A DNA stretch of 64,000 nucleotides. Origin: Owenia fusiformis. Its lineage: Eukaryota; Annelida; Polychaeta; Sabellida; Oweniidae. The position numbers and the translations under genes were made by a program. The stretch lies in assembly GCA_903813345.2 (NCBI GenBank), contig CAIIXF020000003.1, positions 17,498,931 through 17,562,930 of the forward strand, written 5' to 3'. The notes below the pieces were generated by a model. The model did not search any database. It had not been told where the DNA came from and worked only from the letters and a program-made list of their open reading frames with translations. Shown here piece by piece: positions 1 to 10,619 of this stretch (position 1 is its first letter; each line of letters begins with the position of its first letter).

Positions 1-236
1 ACTGAAAAAATGTAACAATTTGTTACTGATACTGAAAAAATGTAACAATTTGTTACTGATACTGAAAAAAATGTAACAATTTGTTACTGATACTGAAAAA
101 ATGTAACAATTTGTTACTGATACTGAAAAAAATGTAACAATTTGTTACTGATACTGAAAAAAAATATAACAATTTGTTACTGAATTCTGACTGCCGTTGC
201 CAATTGCCAAATGACTTATCACAAAATAGTGGTGAT
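1..236 (+). mobile_element. 3' part of Helentron/pearl-like element with 30-bp tandem core
   Basis: Positions 1-182 are about six copies of a 30-bp unit (ACTGAAAAAATGTAACAATT plus TGTTACTGAT), varying only in the A-run length. They are followed by a TGCC-rich spacer (191-210) and a degenerate terminal hairpin TTATCAC...GTGGTGATAA (216-236). This is the same 3' architecture as the other copies (2361, 14636, 19324, 21026, 31347, 42411 and 51446). The 5' end lies outside the window. Assignment to a Helentron/pearl-type non-autonomous family is an inference from the structure: internal tandem array, shared subterminal inverted repeat, 3' hairpin. Confidence 0.6.
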
Positions 237-294
237 AAAAATATTATACCATATCATGTCTAGTTGCATGACCAGAATGTGCCACATATACATA

Positions 295-1288
295 CAGTAA
301 AACCTGTAAAGTGGAACACCTCAAGAAGAAAACACCTCTGACAGTGTAACACTTGTCAGAGTCCCAAGACCAACTGACTTAATGTTGAATGAACCTGTAT
401 AAGTGGAACACCTTCCAAGTGGAACACTTTTTAGAGTCCCAAGATCAACTGACTTAATGTTGAATGAACCTGTATAAGTGGAACACCTTCCAAGTGGAAC
501 ACTTTTTAGAGTCCCAAGATCAACTGACTTAATGTTAAAGGAACATTCCTTGCCAGTTTATTTCTCTCCTGATATGGTAGCTACAATCATATAAATACTT
601 TACATATTTAGCAAAACACGGGAAAATGTTTTCATATGGTCAATATTGATCATTTAAAAATGTAGTACACATTACCAGTAAGCTGCCATCTTTTAAGATT
701 TCTTTCAGGAAGTGATGTCATCGACTCTCACCTATTATAATCTTGTCTATTACAGTATAGGAAAGAAGTACAAAATCACTTCTGAACAAGAAGCCCTTAT
801 CTTCTGTGTAAAAATATTTTCAGGAGTTGTCAACTTAGAACTAAAGAAAAGGATTTGAATCATAGACCAAATCGAAAAAAATAATCAGCTGGTTTAGTAA
901 TTCTAATAGCTCCTTACCTAATGTTATATGCAAAGTTGAGAGTCGATGACATCACTTCTTGAGTGAAATTTTAAAAGATGGCAGCCTACTGGAATTGAGC
1001 ACTACATTTTTAAGAAATCAATATTGACCATTTCAAAACATTTTTCTGTTCTGCTAAACCTTCAAAGTATGTATATGGTTATAGCTACCATATTAGGAGA
1101 GAGATGGTCTGGCAAGGAATATCCCTTTAAATGAATCTCTCTAAGTGGAACACCTCCCAGGTTGAACACTTTTCAGAGTCCCAAGACCAACTGACTAAAT
1201 GTTGAACGAACCTCTATAAGTGAAACACCTCCCAAGTGGAACAATTTTTAGAAGCACCAAAAGTGTTCCACTTATAAAGGTTTTACTG
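295..1288. mobile_element. pogo-like TA-target MITE with a nested insertion
   Basis: It starts TA|CAGTAAAACCTGTAAAGTGG and ends TTATAAAGGTTTTACTG|TA, so it has terminal inverted repeats of about 28 bp and TA at both ends, as in pogo/Tc1-mariner elements. The outer part contains imperfect direct repeats of a module that includes GAGTCCCAAGA, CAACTGACTTAATGTTGAAT and AAGTGGAACACC. A second element (539-1126) interrupts one module. There is no coding capacity. Relatives in the window: 3520, 4900, 14955, 18035, 46903 and 53183. Confidence 0.7.
539..1126. mobile_element. TTAA-target foldback MITE (Kolobok/T2-like) nested in the pogo-like MITE
   Basis: It is bounded by TTAA at 535-538 and 1127-1130. 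The ends are AGGAACATTCCTTGCCAG and CTGGCAAGGAATATCCCT. Long arms are inverted copies of each other: AGTGATGTCATCGACTCTCA near 711 pairs with TGAGAGTCGATGACATCACT near 937. The uninterrupted host module AATGTTGAATGAACCTGTAT occurs at 383-402, and AATGTTAAAT near 53250 also shows the unoccupied TTAA. TTAAAGGRR termini with TTAA duplications are known for the T2/Kolobok MITEs of Xenopus; the superfamily call here is by that similarity only. Confidence 0.65.
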
Positions 1289-1688
1289 TACATATGTACA
1301 CAACACATACACCAGTAAATGGAATAGATATTATTCTATAATATATCACGAGAATAATATGTCTGCGGATAATTTAGATGCAAATGCTATGTAAATATAA
1401 TCCTTCAAGAGCATTGCCCTTAATAAAAAAAATAGATTTATTTATAAGCAAGCACATTATTTATCACTCTTTCATAACTGGATTATTTAAAGTAAAATAA
1501 CAGTTAATAAAAAACCTAACATGGCAGGTTATGTCAGGCTTAACATGTAGTTTTCCTTTTTTTATATCTATTTTGTACCCTTGGCTAGAGTTGAACTTCA
1601 TTCCTACTCTTAACTTAGGAATAAGTGATTTTAGATCAAGCGTATATGTTTGTATTACCCTTTGTATTGGTTTGACTTAGCTTCTTAA

Positions 1689-1980
1689 CCTCTTGATATA
1701 ACCCAGAGTGATGATATTTCTCGTCGCCTCAGAAATGACCCTGAAACCCAGAGTAACAAGATAATCCGTTAAAAGATTTTTCACTAAAATTGCTCTTATT
1801 TGAACAATGTTTCATCCAATTCACACAAAAATTGTTTTAAAATGTGTAGAAATGATCTCTGTCATCTAATTTTACTAACATGAGCATCACCTGTTGTATA
1901 TGTATGTAGTAAAATGTCAAAAGCTGGCAAAAATGAAAATTCTCTGGATTCAACGGACTTAGAGCCTTTGATTTAAAAGG
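1689..1980. mobile_element. TTAA-target MITE, copy 1 (CCTCTTGA family)
   Basis: It starts after TTAA (1685-1688) with CCTCTTGATATAACCCAGAG. It is about 290 bp long and closely similar over its length to 7718-8007 (opposite orientation) and 11120-11410 (same orientation). Its right end is eroded (TTTAAAAGGTCAA instead of TCAAGAGGTTAA). No ORF. The TTAA target could mean piggyBac-like or Kolobok-like mobilisation. Confidence 0.55.
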
Positions 1981-2099
1981 TCAAAGAAAGCCTTTTCTAC
2001 ACTCTTAGTTTAAGAGAAACCTCTAAACTCCCTGAGCCAATCAGAACTGGGCTGTGACAGCCATCAGTAGTAGGGGAAGGGCCGCTGAACTGTAAATTT

Positions 2100-2188
2100 C
2101 AACAGGGCCAATAATGCTTCGGCGTAGGCCCTGTATCTGTTTGTATGATGTATTATGAAATAAAGGAAATATAAAAATTTAAAAAAAA
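2100..2188 (+). mobile_element. Short 5'-truncated retroposon (LINE 3' end) with target duplication
   Basis: The 12-base sequence AACTGTAAATTT occurs at 2088-2099 and again at 2189-2200, flanking about 90 bp that ends ATGAAATAAAGG...AAAAAAAAA. A terminal A-tract after a polyadenylation-like AATAAA, with a target-site duplication, is the signature of LINE-mediated retroposition. The parent family cannot be named. Confidence 0.6.
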
Positions 2189-2360
2189 AACTGTAAATTT
2201 GTCTGAATTATTCAGAGGTTACTTTAGAACTAACCTCTATACTCAGGGTATGTCTGTTTCAGCCGATGTAGAGAGTAGGTAACATTCATTTCAAATACAT
2301 ACTACGTAATCATAAATGACAATGAAAGCTTTTCAGATTGATAAGATCCAATTATTATCA

Positions 2361-2515
2361 CAAGGCATTAACATGTACAATGTCACCACCTGCCATTTGT
2401 AACAAACACCATCCACCACCCACCAAATGCCAAACACCAACTGCCACCCACCAAACACGGTCTACAAAAAAGTTGGATTATAACAATAGGTACACCACAT
2501 AAGGTGGTGCCATAA
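2361..2515 (+). mobile_element. Helentron/pearl-like element, short copy
   Basis: The 5' part is CAAGGCATTAACATG followed by ATGTCACCACCTGCCATTTG. The middle is a run of CCACC/CCAAAC-type degenerate repeats. The 3' part reads AAAAAGTTGGATTATAACAA, then the hairpin ACACCAC...GGTGGTG and CATAA. The 5' GTCACCACC and the 3' GGTGGTG form subterminal inverted repeats. Confidence 0.6.
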
Positions 2516-3259
2516 AAACTGCTAAATCATCTGTAATAGTAATAGCAGTATGGTGGCAAGACATTGGAATAACAGGTACTTTTTACAATTGCTGATTTTG
2601 TAATATAACTAAAAATCAAAATCATATAAAACAGAGAAACATGTTTTTCCTGAAGTCCTTTAAAACCAACCATCGATCGAACAAATATCTCAAATTGAAA
2701 TAAATTTCCCAAATTAAGAAAAATTGAATGAATATTCAACATTTTTAGCTAAGTGATATGCTTTTACATTCTTTTGTCTCTCAAATGACACATGGTCACT
2801 TAACACAATTACATTATCTGCAATTGAATTCAATATTCTATCAGTGTATCAGACTTTTGTACCATTTGGCGCATAAACTAGACACAGGTGGCAACTATGG
2901 CGAAATAATCAAATAATCAGCAGTAATTCCTAAGCGTTTCATGTTTGTTGGGAATTCATAATAGCTTATTGCTCAAAAACTATCGCCACAATATAAGTGG
3001 TTGAGCTGCAGCGATTAGATTTAAGTATTCTTTCTGGTTGGTCTTGAATAAAAAGTCGAGTCTTGTCAATTGTAATTCAGCTGTCATTTTGAATCCCTAT
3101 CAGCCATGTTTATCTAAATTAATCGTTTAATGATATTTTCTAGTATCATGAAATATTGTGAGTACCCTGGGTGCAGTCTATTTTTGAACTAAACTCGGTA
3201 GGCGAAGCTCTCTTTTAAGAAGTGAAGTCATAGGAATGTGAAGGGTAGTAGCATGATTA

Positions 3260-3405
3260 AACAATAACACAATGTCATAACATAATGTCATAACAACACA
3301 ATGTCATAACATAATGTCATAACAGCGCAATGTCATGACACAGTGTCATAACATAATATCATATCAGAATGTCACAAACATTATCAAACCACATATAACA
3401 ACACA
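3260..3405 (+). repeat. Short minisatellite (ATGTCATAACA-type)
   Basis: Degenerate direct repeats of ACAATGTCATAACATA (11-16 bp periods), drifting to ATATCATATCAGAATG at the right end. The short open frame that begins at 3335 is partly made from these repeats and is not considered a gene. Confidence 0.7.
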
Positions 3406-3519
3406 AAATCACAAAAATGCAACAACCGATATCAACATGAAATTCATTGAAGATTACCAGGAGATAACTATATGGCAATGCAGAGTGCAAAAAGTTAATA
3501 AAATTGATCTAATCCAAAC

Positions 3520-3685
3520 ACCACTGGGACAAGCCAAAAGTGTTCAAATTAGCAAGTGTTTGCATTTCAAGGTTTCTTAATTTGTGAGTCAATGGGGGAT
3601 AACAAAATCGGGACTGAAAAAAAATGTTCACATTGAGAGGTGTTCAAATTGGAGTGGTGTTTGGATACACAGATTTTACTCCACG
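3520..3685. mobile_element. Degenerate pogo-like MITE fragment
   Basis: Contains AAGTGTTCAAATTAGCAAGT, a GTTCACATTGAGAGGTGTTC module and the end CAGATTTTACTC. This matches the GTGTTC/AACAC modules of the 295-1288 family, but the termini are poorly conserved. Confidence 0.35.
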
Positions 3686-3714
3686 TGTATCTTTTACTTT
3701 TAACTAGGAATGCC

Positions 3715-4035
3715 AGAGAACCTTACAAAGAAAATCATTCACAAGAGAAACTAGACAACAGCAATGCCAAATCATAGCAAATCCAATCGAACAGCTATGG
3801 CTGGCATTTTTACAAAGTATATAGCAAAAATGGCAGCCATTTTCCAAAATGGCCACCTTCTACCAAAAGTGTCATTAGACAGTGTGTCATGCTTATAGTA
3901 TTCACATAACAAATATGAACAAAATCCTTCCGGTATTTGAGTTATTGCCCGGATGGACGGACATATGGACAGACAGACGGACGGATGGATGGAGGTGTCC
4001 CCTATATCCCTCCGAACTTCATTCGATGGGATAAA
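3715..4035 (+). repeat. GGAC-microsatellite repeat ending in a TATCCC/GGGATA hairpin, copy 1
   Basis: The body contains ATGGCAGCCATTTTCCAAAA and GTATTTGAGTTATTGCCCGG, then a GGACGGACAGACGG microsatellite (3953-3993). It ends with TATATCCCTCCGAACTTC and ATTCGATGGGATAA, which fold as an imperfect terminal hairpin. Related copies: 13140-14085, 48290-48655 and, at its right end, 27378-27493. The mechanism of spread is not known from this sequence. Confidence 0.55.
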
Positions 4036-4899
4036 AATGGATTAGGCATTACCAAATACTAATTGAAATAGGCAATCATGGATATGAGTATTTACACATG
4101 ATTGATTGTGCATATAATACATGAACCCCTGTGTTTACATAGGTTTGATTATCCCTTTAATGGTGCTCAATTACGCTGATTGTATTGACTTCACAGAAAA
4201 ATAATTTCCACCACTTTGGAATACCTTACCTAATGTTTTACAGCATTTTGATACTTATAACATCGCTCTATTTTGCATTGTAGATCTTATTCAGAAGGTG
4301 GGTGATACAGGAGGTGTAGTTTACCATGATGACTATATACATAACGATCGCCTTATATATCTGAATAATGGCTGGCTATCTGGGCACAATTTGGTCACAC
4401 TTAGGCATGGTGTTATTATCAGCACTTGTGGAAAAACAAAGTTAATTTCATTAATATGGTTTGACCTCCCTCTTTTCATCTAATGAAATTTTAAAATGTT
4501 GATTGTCTTTCACTTAAATATTTCAAAATCAACACTATTCGTTGACGAAACCATCATTTACTCCCTCCCCAAAACAAAACTAACTATTCATATTCAAAAA
4601 GATTCTTAAGGGTGGACAGATGGAGATGGTCTACCAGGAAGAGAGGGGGGGGTCATGATTGGAGGTAAATTATCACAAATCATATCCAACCATATGCTTT
4701 GTTGCATTGATCTGACCATTATGTACTTCAGCCATTTCATTTAGGCCAAGTTCATACAGTAAATTGGTCAGTTTTCTGGGCTATTGAAAAAGCTTATAAT
4801 CAGTTGTAGTTTGTCTCCTAATCATGGTGATCTCCCTCCCTCATATACTTACACAATGAAGCAACATTTTAGAGGGGGGGGGGGTCCAGAGCACTTACT
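4036..4899. other. No gene seen; unique-looking AT-rich DNA
   Basis: One 61-codon open frame (4298-4483) has no recognisable domain and no splice context I trust. Two G-runs are present (4647-4653 and 4875-4884). No element ends were identified. Confidence 0.5.
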
Positions 4900-5068
4900 G
4901 GAGTAAAACCTGTGTATATTGAACACTTTTTTGCCCAAAAAAATGTTCAGGAGGTGTTTACTACAGAGAGGGCAATTTATACAGAAGTCAGAAGAGTATG
5001 TGAGGAAGGGTGTTCACTAGAGACAGGTGTTCATTAGAGAAAGGTGTTCACTAAAACAGGTTTTACTG
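4900..5068. mobile_element. pogo-like MITE, short subfamily
   Basis: The left end is GAGTAAAACCTGTGTATATT and the right end is AAAACAGGTTTTACTG followed by TA (5069-5070). The interior holds repeated GGTGTTCACTA-type modules. It is closest to 46903-47045, which shares the GTGTTCACTA wording rather than GTGGAACACC. Confidence 0.55.
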
Positions 5069-5398
5069 TACTTGTCCTAAATTACACATTATTGAAATAA
5101 AGATCATTGTACCACTAGGAATTACGCATTATTGAAATCTACATAATGACATCTTTACAATTAATGGCCATTACCCAAACCTATCTTACTCAATCTATTA
5201 CACTTATCCAAGTGAAGAATCATTGAGTAAAAGATTATTCTCTTGGTTTTTTATTGAATATTTAATAATCAATGATTCCCTATACATTAGAGCAACTCAG
5301 TGCTACACCCCATTGAAAACTGTAAAAATCCCCAATTGAAAAGGGTGAAATATTGGGATATACATTTTCAATGGGGTGCACCACCTGATTGTTCTGAT

Positions 5399-5929
5399 CA
5401 GCCAACTAACAAACATGGATGATAAACTTAATTTTCTCTTATATGGTGACGAGACATTATCCTTAGCAGAACTAAGTAAACTTCTTTTCACTGTCAGCAA
5501 TTTTCTCCATGACAATAAGACATAGCAAAGACACGGGGGTAAAGCAGACCCGATGATGCAATGAGCTTGCTCGGCGGTATCATGACTGTGTAACGGGTCT
5601 TAATGTATAAGTGTGCTCGGCGGTAGGTTCAAACAACGCGGATCCTCAAAGCAAGTGCTCATGGTATATTCGTGTTTTAACACCCGTGAAAGAGGTCTCA
5701 TCTAAGCCCTGGAGTACCCATAATATATTTATTTTGTTTTTAACTCATCTACTTGGCAACAACCCCTCTGGTTCCTGGGATAACCTTCGATGCACAGTCT
5801 TCCTCAAACAGCTAAATATTATACTTAATTTTTTACATGTAAGTGATGGCCAACCTATAATGCCACTATGGCGATTGGTGGCCGATAATGTATTGACTTT
5901 ACCTCAATAAAGTTTATACTATAAAAAAA
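5399..5929 (+). mobile_element. 5'-truncated LINE insertion with 11-bp target duplication
   Basis: ATTGTTCTGAT occurs at 5388-5398 and at 5930-5940. The insert opens in frame with the last ~40 codons of a LINE ORF2: MDDKLNFLLYGDETLS begins at 5415 and the stop is TAG near 5524. This resembles the C-terminal tail common to many invertebrate LINE polymerases. About 400 bp of 3' UTR follows, ending AATAAAGTTTATACTAT and A8. The UTR contains a short duplicated TGCTCGGCGGTA motif. The ORF2 identification is by pattern recognition. Confidence 0.65.
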
Positions 5930-5940
5930 ATTGTTCTGAT

Positions 5941-6200
5941 GTCCAATCTTGTTGCAATCAGGGTCGATTGTAATAAATTACCACATATCCCAATTTTCTG
6001 CATGAGAAAAATACAAATTCTGAATCATGGAATACTAATAAGATTGAATTAGAGCCTAGAGTGTATCATAACATGCAATTTACAATCAATCATAATTGTG
6101 AATACCTACAACTAATCACAAGCCAGCATCATTATACAACGTCACTTTGAACATGGTTAATCTGTAAAATGTATTTAGTTAGTTGATCATGTCAGAACTA
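5941..6200. other. No feature seen
   Basis: AT-rich unique-looking sequence between the truncated LINE and the mariner-like element. Confidence 0.4.
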
Positions 6201-7704
6201 CAGGGTGTTCGGAAAGTAAAGATACAAATACTCTTATTTTAAGAAATTTGGGTTTTTGAAATGAAATTGCTACAATACAAATGTGAAAAGTTGCTACAAT
6301 ACAACCATTTGAAACTGTGTTTTTGGTTGTATTTTCTATCTATGTTTTGTTTTGTTCATCATTGTATTATTGCTGCCATAGTGTTTTCTTTTATATAATG
6401 ATGTCATTGCTACATATCAGACTATGTTATGTCATTAACCAGTATAAAGAAATATTATACAAGTGCCTAGAAGAACGGTCCCTGGATTAGTAGCACCCTT
6501 GGTATACGCAGCTAACGAAAATTGACCGGTACGGGTCAAAAGCTGGACTGGTACAGGTTAACGGTTTTATTTGAATTTAAAACAGCCATAACTTGCTCAA
6601 TATTGACTTTCTCGTGTCTAATTTTTTGAAATATATGATGCCTCCCGATGCTTTTAAGTACCCCAAATTTTTACAGATTTTTAAACGGACCAAAACTCTC
6701 TAAATGCGCATTTATGCTCTTTTCTCTCGAGAACGACTGTCTCATTTTCACGATAACTTTTATTTAGTACTTCTAACATATAAGATCTATTTTTCCCCAT
6801 CAAGGTATGATGTAAATGACATGCTATTTACATCTTGTGAGTTTCAATGACGCGCGTTTGATTTTATAAAAAATGCCAAACTTTGTGACAAAGAATTTCC
6901 TCCTGCTTGCAGCGAGAAGACGGACCGGTTCGGGGCAATAACACACATGTATAAAGATTACTAAATTATGTTTATGTTATTAGACACGAGGAAGTCAATA
7001 TTGAGCAAGTTATGGCTGTTTTAAATTCAAATAAAACCGTTAACCCGTACCGGTCCAGCTTTTGACCCGTACCGGTCAATTTTCGTTAGCTGCGTATACC
7101 AAGGGTGAGTAGGAAAGTCAATATTGCATCTCCACAATGCACCAATTCACAAAGCAAAAAATGAATATCACAATTGAGTGTCTTGACATTAAACCTTTCT
7201 ATAGAATTCCCCATATTCACCTGATAAAGCCTCTTTAGACTTTTACCTTCATGACCATCTGAAAGCAATATTTTTAAAAGTTCAACATACAAATGAGACT
7301 CAGCTGGAAGCCAATGTTAGAGCGATCTGAGAGACAGACAGCAGCGGTCTTGTCAGATCTTTGAATCGCTGGTCAAGATGCACCAAGAACGAATGAATAA
7401 TGGGGAAAATACTGAATATTCAATGATAGTAGTAAAATGTAATGATCAAATAATGTTGCAGTACTAATCCTTATGCTATTGTGGTACATAATTTGATATA
7501 ATATAGGAACAGATGGTGGAGTGCCAAGATCATATGAGCAGGAAAGAGATTTGTAGAACACAGTTGTGACGTTGCTCCACATACCCTCGACTCCCGTAAC
7601 CATAACAACCATAACTTTTTCATTTTGAAACTAAAAGTCATGACAGTTGCAGGATATATTGTTATAATGTCATTCTAGAGCATTTGTATATCTTTACTTT
7701 CTGT
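6201..7704 (-). mobile_element. Mariner-like non-autonomous element, copy 1, with nested MITE
   Basis: The left end is TA|CAGGGTGTTCGGAAAGTAAA and the right end is AGCATTTGTATATCTTTACTTTC-like, a decayed inverted copy. Apart from the nested element at 6494-7107, it aligns in reverse orientation with 49961-51031: both hold GGAGATGCAATATTGACTTT, AACGGGAGTCGAGG-like and TTGGTGCATCTTGACC stretches. A CAGGGTGT terminus with a TA target is typical of mariner-like elements. No intact transposase is seen. Confidence 0.5.
6494..7107. mobile_element. 614-bp foldback MITE with 5-bp target duplication
   Basis: Inverted repeats of about 140 bp: CACCCTTGGTATACGCAGCT at the left and its complement AGCTGCGTATACCAAGGGTG at the right. 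They continue through the GACCGGTACGGGTC region to TCAATATTGA near 6600 and 6996. AGTAG flanks it on both sides (6489-6493 and 7108-7112). The related element at 49961-51031 has the uninterrupted site (TTTCCAACTAATCCAG near 50600), which supports a real insertion with a 5-bp duplication. The superfamily is not assigned. Confidence 0.7.
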
Positions 7705-7717
7705 AAATACATTTTAA

Positions 7718-8007
7718 CCTCTTGAATCCCAGGCTCTAAAATCGGTTGAAACCAGAGAATTTTTCATTTTTGCCATCTTTTGACATTTTATTACTTACCT
7801 ATACAACTTGAGATGCTCAATTTAGTAAAATTAGACGGCAGAGATCATTTCTACACATTTTAAAACAATTTTCGTGTAAATTGGATGAAAATTGTTCAAA
7901 TAAGAGCAATTTTAGTGAAATTTTTTATAACAGATTTCTTGTCACTCTGGGTTTAAAGGTCATTTCTGAGGTGAGGAGAAATCTCGTCACTCCAGGTAGT
8001 CAAGAGG
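7718..8007. mobile_element. TTAA-target MITE, copy 2 (CCTCTTGA family)
   Basis: Bounded by TTAA at 7714-7717 and 8008-8011. Termini are CCTCTTGAATCCCAGG and CAGGTAGTCAAGAGG, which are inverted. It is 290 bp long and is the reverse-oriented relative of the copies at 1689 and 11120. This is the best-preserved copy and defines the ends. Confidence 0.65.
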
Positions 8008-8011
8008 TTAA

Positions 8012-9988
8012 TAGGTGTTTCATGTTACAATGGCCAAGTTTGACATAATAGTAACTTGAATAATTTTAACAATTATTAGTTAATAATATTGCTATAAAAA
8101 CTTGTGACATTTAAGTTTATCATGTTTTTATAGAAATAAAATAATTTAATAAGTTCATCATGTTGCAATAGTAATATACAAGATTTTAATAAGCTTATTA
8201 TCTCACAATAGAATCTTTATGAAAATCTCAATTAAAACAGTAAATCCATTATATTGCAAAAGAGAGTCTACAGAAACGCTGTATGTACTCAGTATACATA
8301 AATCTAACAATGTTATTATGACATCATCTGAACATAGAGCTCAGGTCCATAGCCTGAGGATTTGTCAAGGCGGTCACTATTTTTAAAATTCCAAGTTTCT
8401 TTGACAACTTTGGCCCAAAAATGACTAAAATCACTTGAAAAGTGCTCAGAAAGGTGAAAAACATGATTTTGAAAGATTTTTTGGCCAGGGGAGGAAACCC
8501 CAACCCCTCCCCCTGGCTACAGGCCTGTGCTTCAGAACTCATTCCTCATTCTGGAACTTGGAGCCCTGCGGTTGAAGGATGTAATATGTTAAACCCGAGG
8601 CTATAAAACTAAAATAAAATTTTAGAGCTGACTGCATGCTGATATTCACTGCAGTTGCAATAAATTAAATGACACATATTATCACTTATGATATTAGACA
8701 GAGTGATCGTAAGGGAAATTCACTTCCTTGTTAATCTATTCTCAATTTCTCCTTTGTTCCTAATGTAGATGTACTTTTCGTCACCTTAGCATCAGGGCAT
8801 CCACACAAAGCTAACTATGAGATCTCACTGTCACTTAAGACTGGAGGAGACAATTTAAAGGGTCTCGATAAAATAGATGGTGACAGACCTCCACTAAAAC
8901 AGATTTCAAGATCAGTGCTGTGCAAAAATCTAGAGAAAGATAAAATGAACAGTTAAATAAAAAAATCGGGGACATTGTATTTCAATATTGAGAACCTAGA
9001 TCACAAACAGCTATGAAATATTAGAATTCTACTTCCTCACAATATCATTGTACCATCTTCTATGTCATGATGAAACCAGAATTTGTCAATACAAAGTAAC
9101 TTAAATGTACAAGAGCAAAGCCTTTTGCATGCAAGCCATCCAAACATGTATATAATATTTATATGTCAAACTGAATGTACTACGAGTCAAGTTACTATGG
9201 CCTCCGCTAATCAAAAAAGTAAAATTAAATAAAAAGAAGTTTACAGTAATTAAAAGTACATATGTATGAATATGATATGATGTGTACTAATATTTTGATT
9301 ATAAGGAATTTAAATTACATTTCCCCAATTTTTCAACTTTTTCTTAAGTGCAGATTACTTCCGTGAAACGCAAATACATGTATGTTCAAAAAACTTCTAC
9401 ATTAAATTGCATTTAAACAGATTTTGTGATGTCATGCAATCAATTTATGATAATTTAAAATAAAATAAAAAGCCATTTGCTAAAATGTCACAGTTTGATC
9501 AATCTAGTATAAGATGCTGAAAAACCATATTTCATAATTTCATCACATTTTTCCGACCCCTGAGAATGGACACAATTTATATGATAAACGTAGAATCTGA
9601 AGGAGGATTTAATCCACAGTGAATGTCTGTCAAAAGGGGTTCACAGGAGAATTTTTCAATTACACAAATAACTGAATACCGAGGTTATGTCATTAGCAAT
9701 GATTGATCAACTGGAATAAAAGCAAATGAGAAAACAATTTCAGGGTTGTACATATCAAAAACCAATAATCATTAAGCTCGAAAAAAAAGAAAGGAATGAT
9801 ACGATGTGTAAGAATATCCTGCATACCCTAAACTGCACAAATTAGGATAAAATCATATGTCTTCATAAAAGTTTTAAAGAGAAAATTCGAAATGGAATGA
9901 CATGATTGAAATTTTTTACCCCGGAGTCCGGTTGAGCTGAAATCTGTTTTTTATCACAGTCTGTCCTTGATGTTATTACCCTTTATTA
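8012..9988. other. About 2 kb with no confident gene
   Basis: An open frame from an AG acceptor at 8767-8768 to TAA at 8954-8956 follows a pyrimidine-rich tract and could be an orphan exon, but its translation matches nothing I recognise. A CCCCAACCCCTCCCCCTGG tract at 8498-8516 is probably old repeat debris. Otherwise AT-rich sequence. Confidence 0.4.
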
Positions 9989-10479
9989 CTGTAGATTGGG
10001 TTAATTTGGCGCCCGCTTTAATTTGGCGAATTTGGCGAAATTGAAAAATTCGCCAATATAAATCTCCGCCAAAATTTAGAATAAATCCCCGGGAATCATC
10101 TAGGGTATTTCGTCCAGTGTATTTAGGTCACTTCCGGTTTATTTTTTCCAAAAATATGAAAAAATGTCTCACATAAATTGGCTCAGAACTGGTCAGTCAC
10201 TCATTTATACTCAGGGAAAAGTAGCAGCATCGATTGAGGTGTAAAATGTAAAGGATGATCTCACAAAAATGTACAAACGTGGTGAATATCGCCAGTGGTC
10301 CTCAAAAGAAAAAATGAACATAGCCAAACATGCCCATTTACATGGTAATTCGCAAACAGCGCGTAAGTTTAACATTCCATTAACATTTTTTTGCATATCC
10401 GCCAAATTAAATAGCCGCCAATATGCCAAAAATGGCAAAATCGCCAAATTAAGTAGCGCCAAATTAACCCAATCTACAG
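9989..10479. mobile_element. pogo-like element with TA target and transposase remnant
   Basis: Perfect termini, TA|CTGTAGATTGGGTTAATTTG and the complementary CAAATTAACCCAATCTACAG|TA, lie at 9987-10008 and 10460-10481. Both arms carry repeats of AATTTGGCGAA / TTCGCCAAAT. The centre retains a short coding fragment (10269-10378) resembling a psq-type helix-turn-helix, as found at the N-terminus of pogo-class transposases. Confidence 0.65.
10269..10378 (+). pseudogene. Pipsqueak-type helix-turn-helix fragment of a pogo-class transposase
   Basis: The frame begins MYKRGEYRQWSSKEKMNIAK and continues through HGNSQTARKFN. The pattern (basic start, W/Y-S-x-E-x-K-x-x-I-x-x-A, then N-x-x-x-A-A/T-R-K-F) is that of the psq/CENP-B N-terminal DNA-binding helix-turn-helix. 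After ARKFN the frame runs into non-transposase sequence of the right arm, so the catalytic DDE domain is absent. It is a remnant inside a non-autonomous element (9989-10479). Confidence 0.45.
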
Positions 10480-10619
10480 TACATCCTGATTTCATCAACA
10501 ATTTATTGCATTTTGTTTTCAAACGCAGTTGAGCTCAAGAATTCCATTTTTCACTTTACTCTATGAGAATAAGTGCCTGCCTTTAATCTACCTTTAATTT
10601 AGAGATCGACACAAGTGGC

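Noticed and set aside
5600-5660. tRNA-derived SINE head (GGTTCAAAC near a duplicated TGCTCGGCGGTA)
   Set aside because: No A box at the right spacing and no cloverleaf; the segment lies in the 3' UTR of a truncated LINE bounded by its own target duplication.
6494-7107. RAG/Transib-type recombination-signal ends
   Set aside because: The 5-bp duplication fits, but the terminal CACCCTT does not match the CACWRTG heptamer and no nonamer-like A-tract is at the right distance; left unassigned.
8769-8956. Possible orphan terminal exon (61-codon open frame after a good acceptor, ending in TAA)
   Set aside because: The translation, starting after the acceptor with VLFVTLASGHPHK, matches no family I recognise, and no partner exon was found; could be chance.
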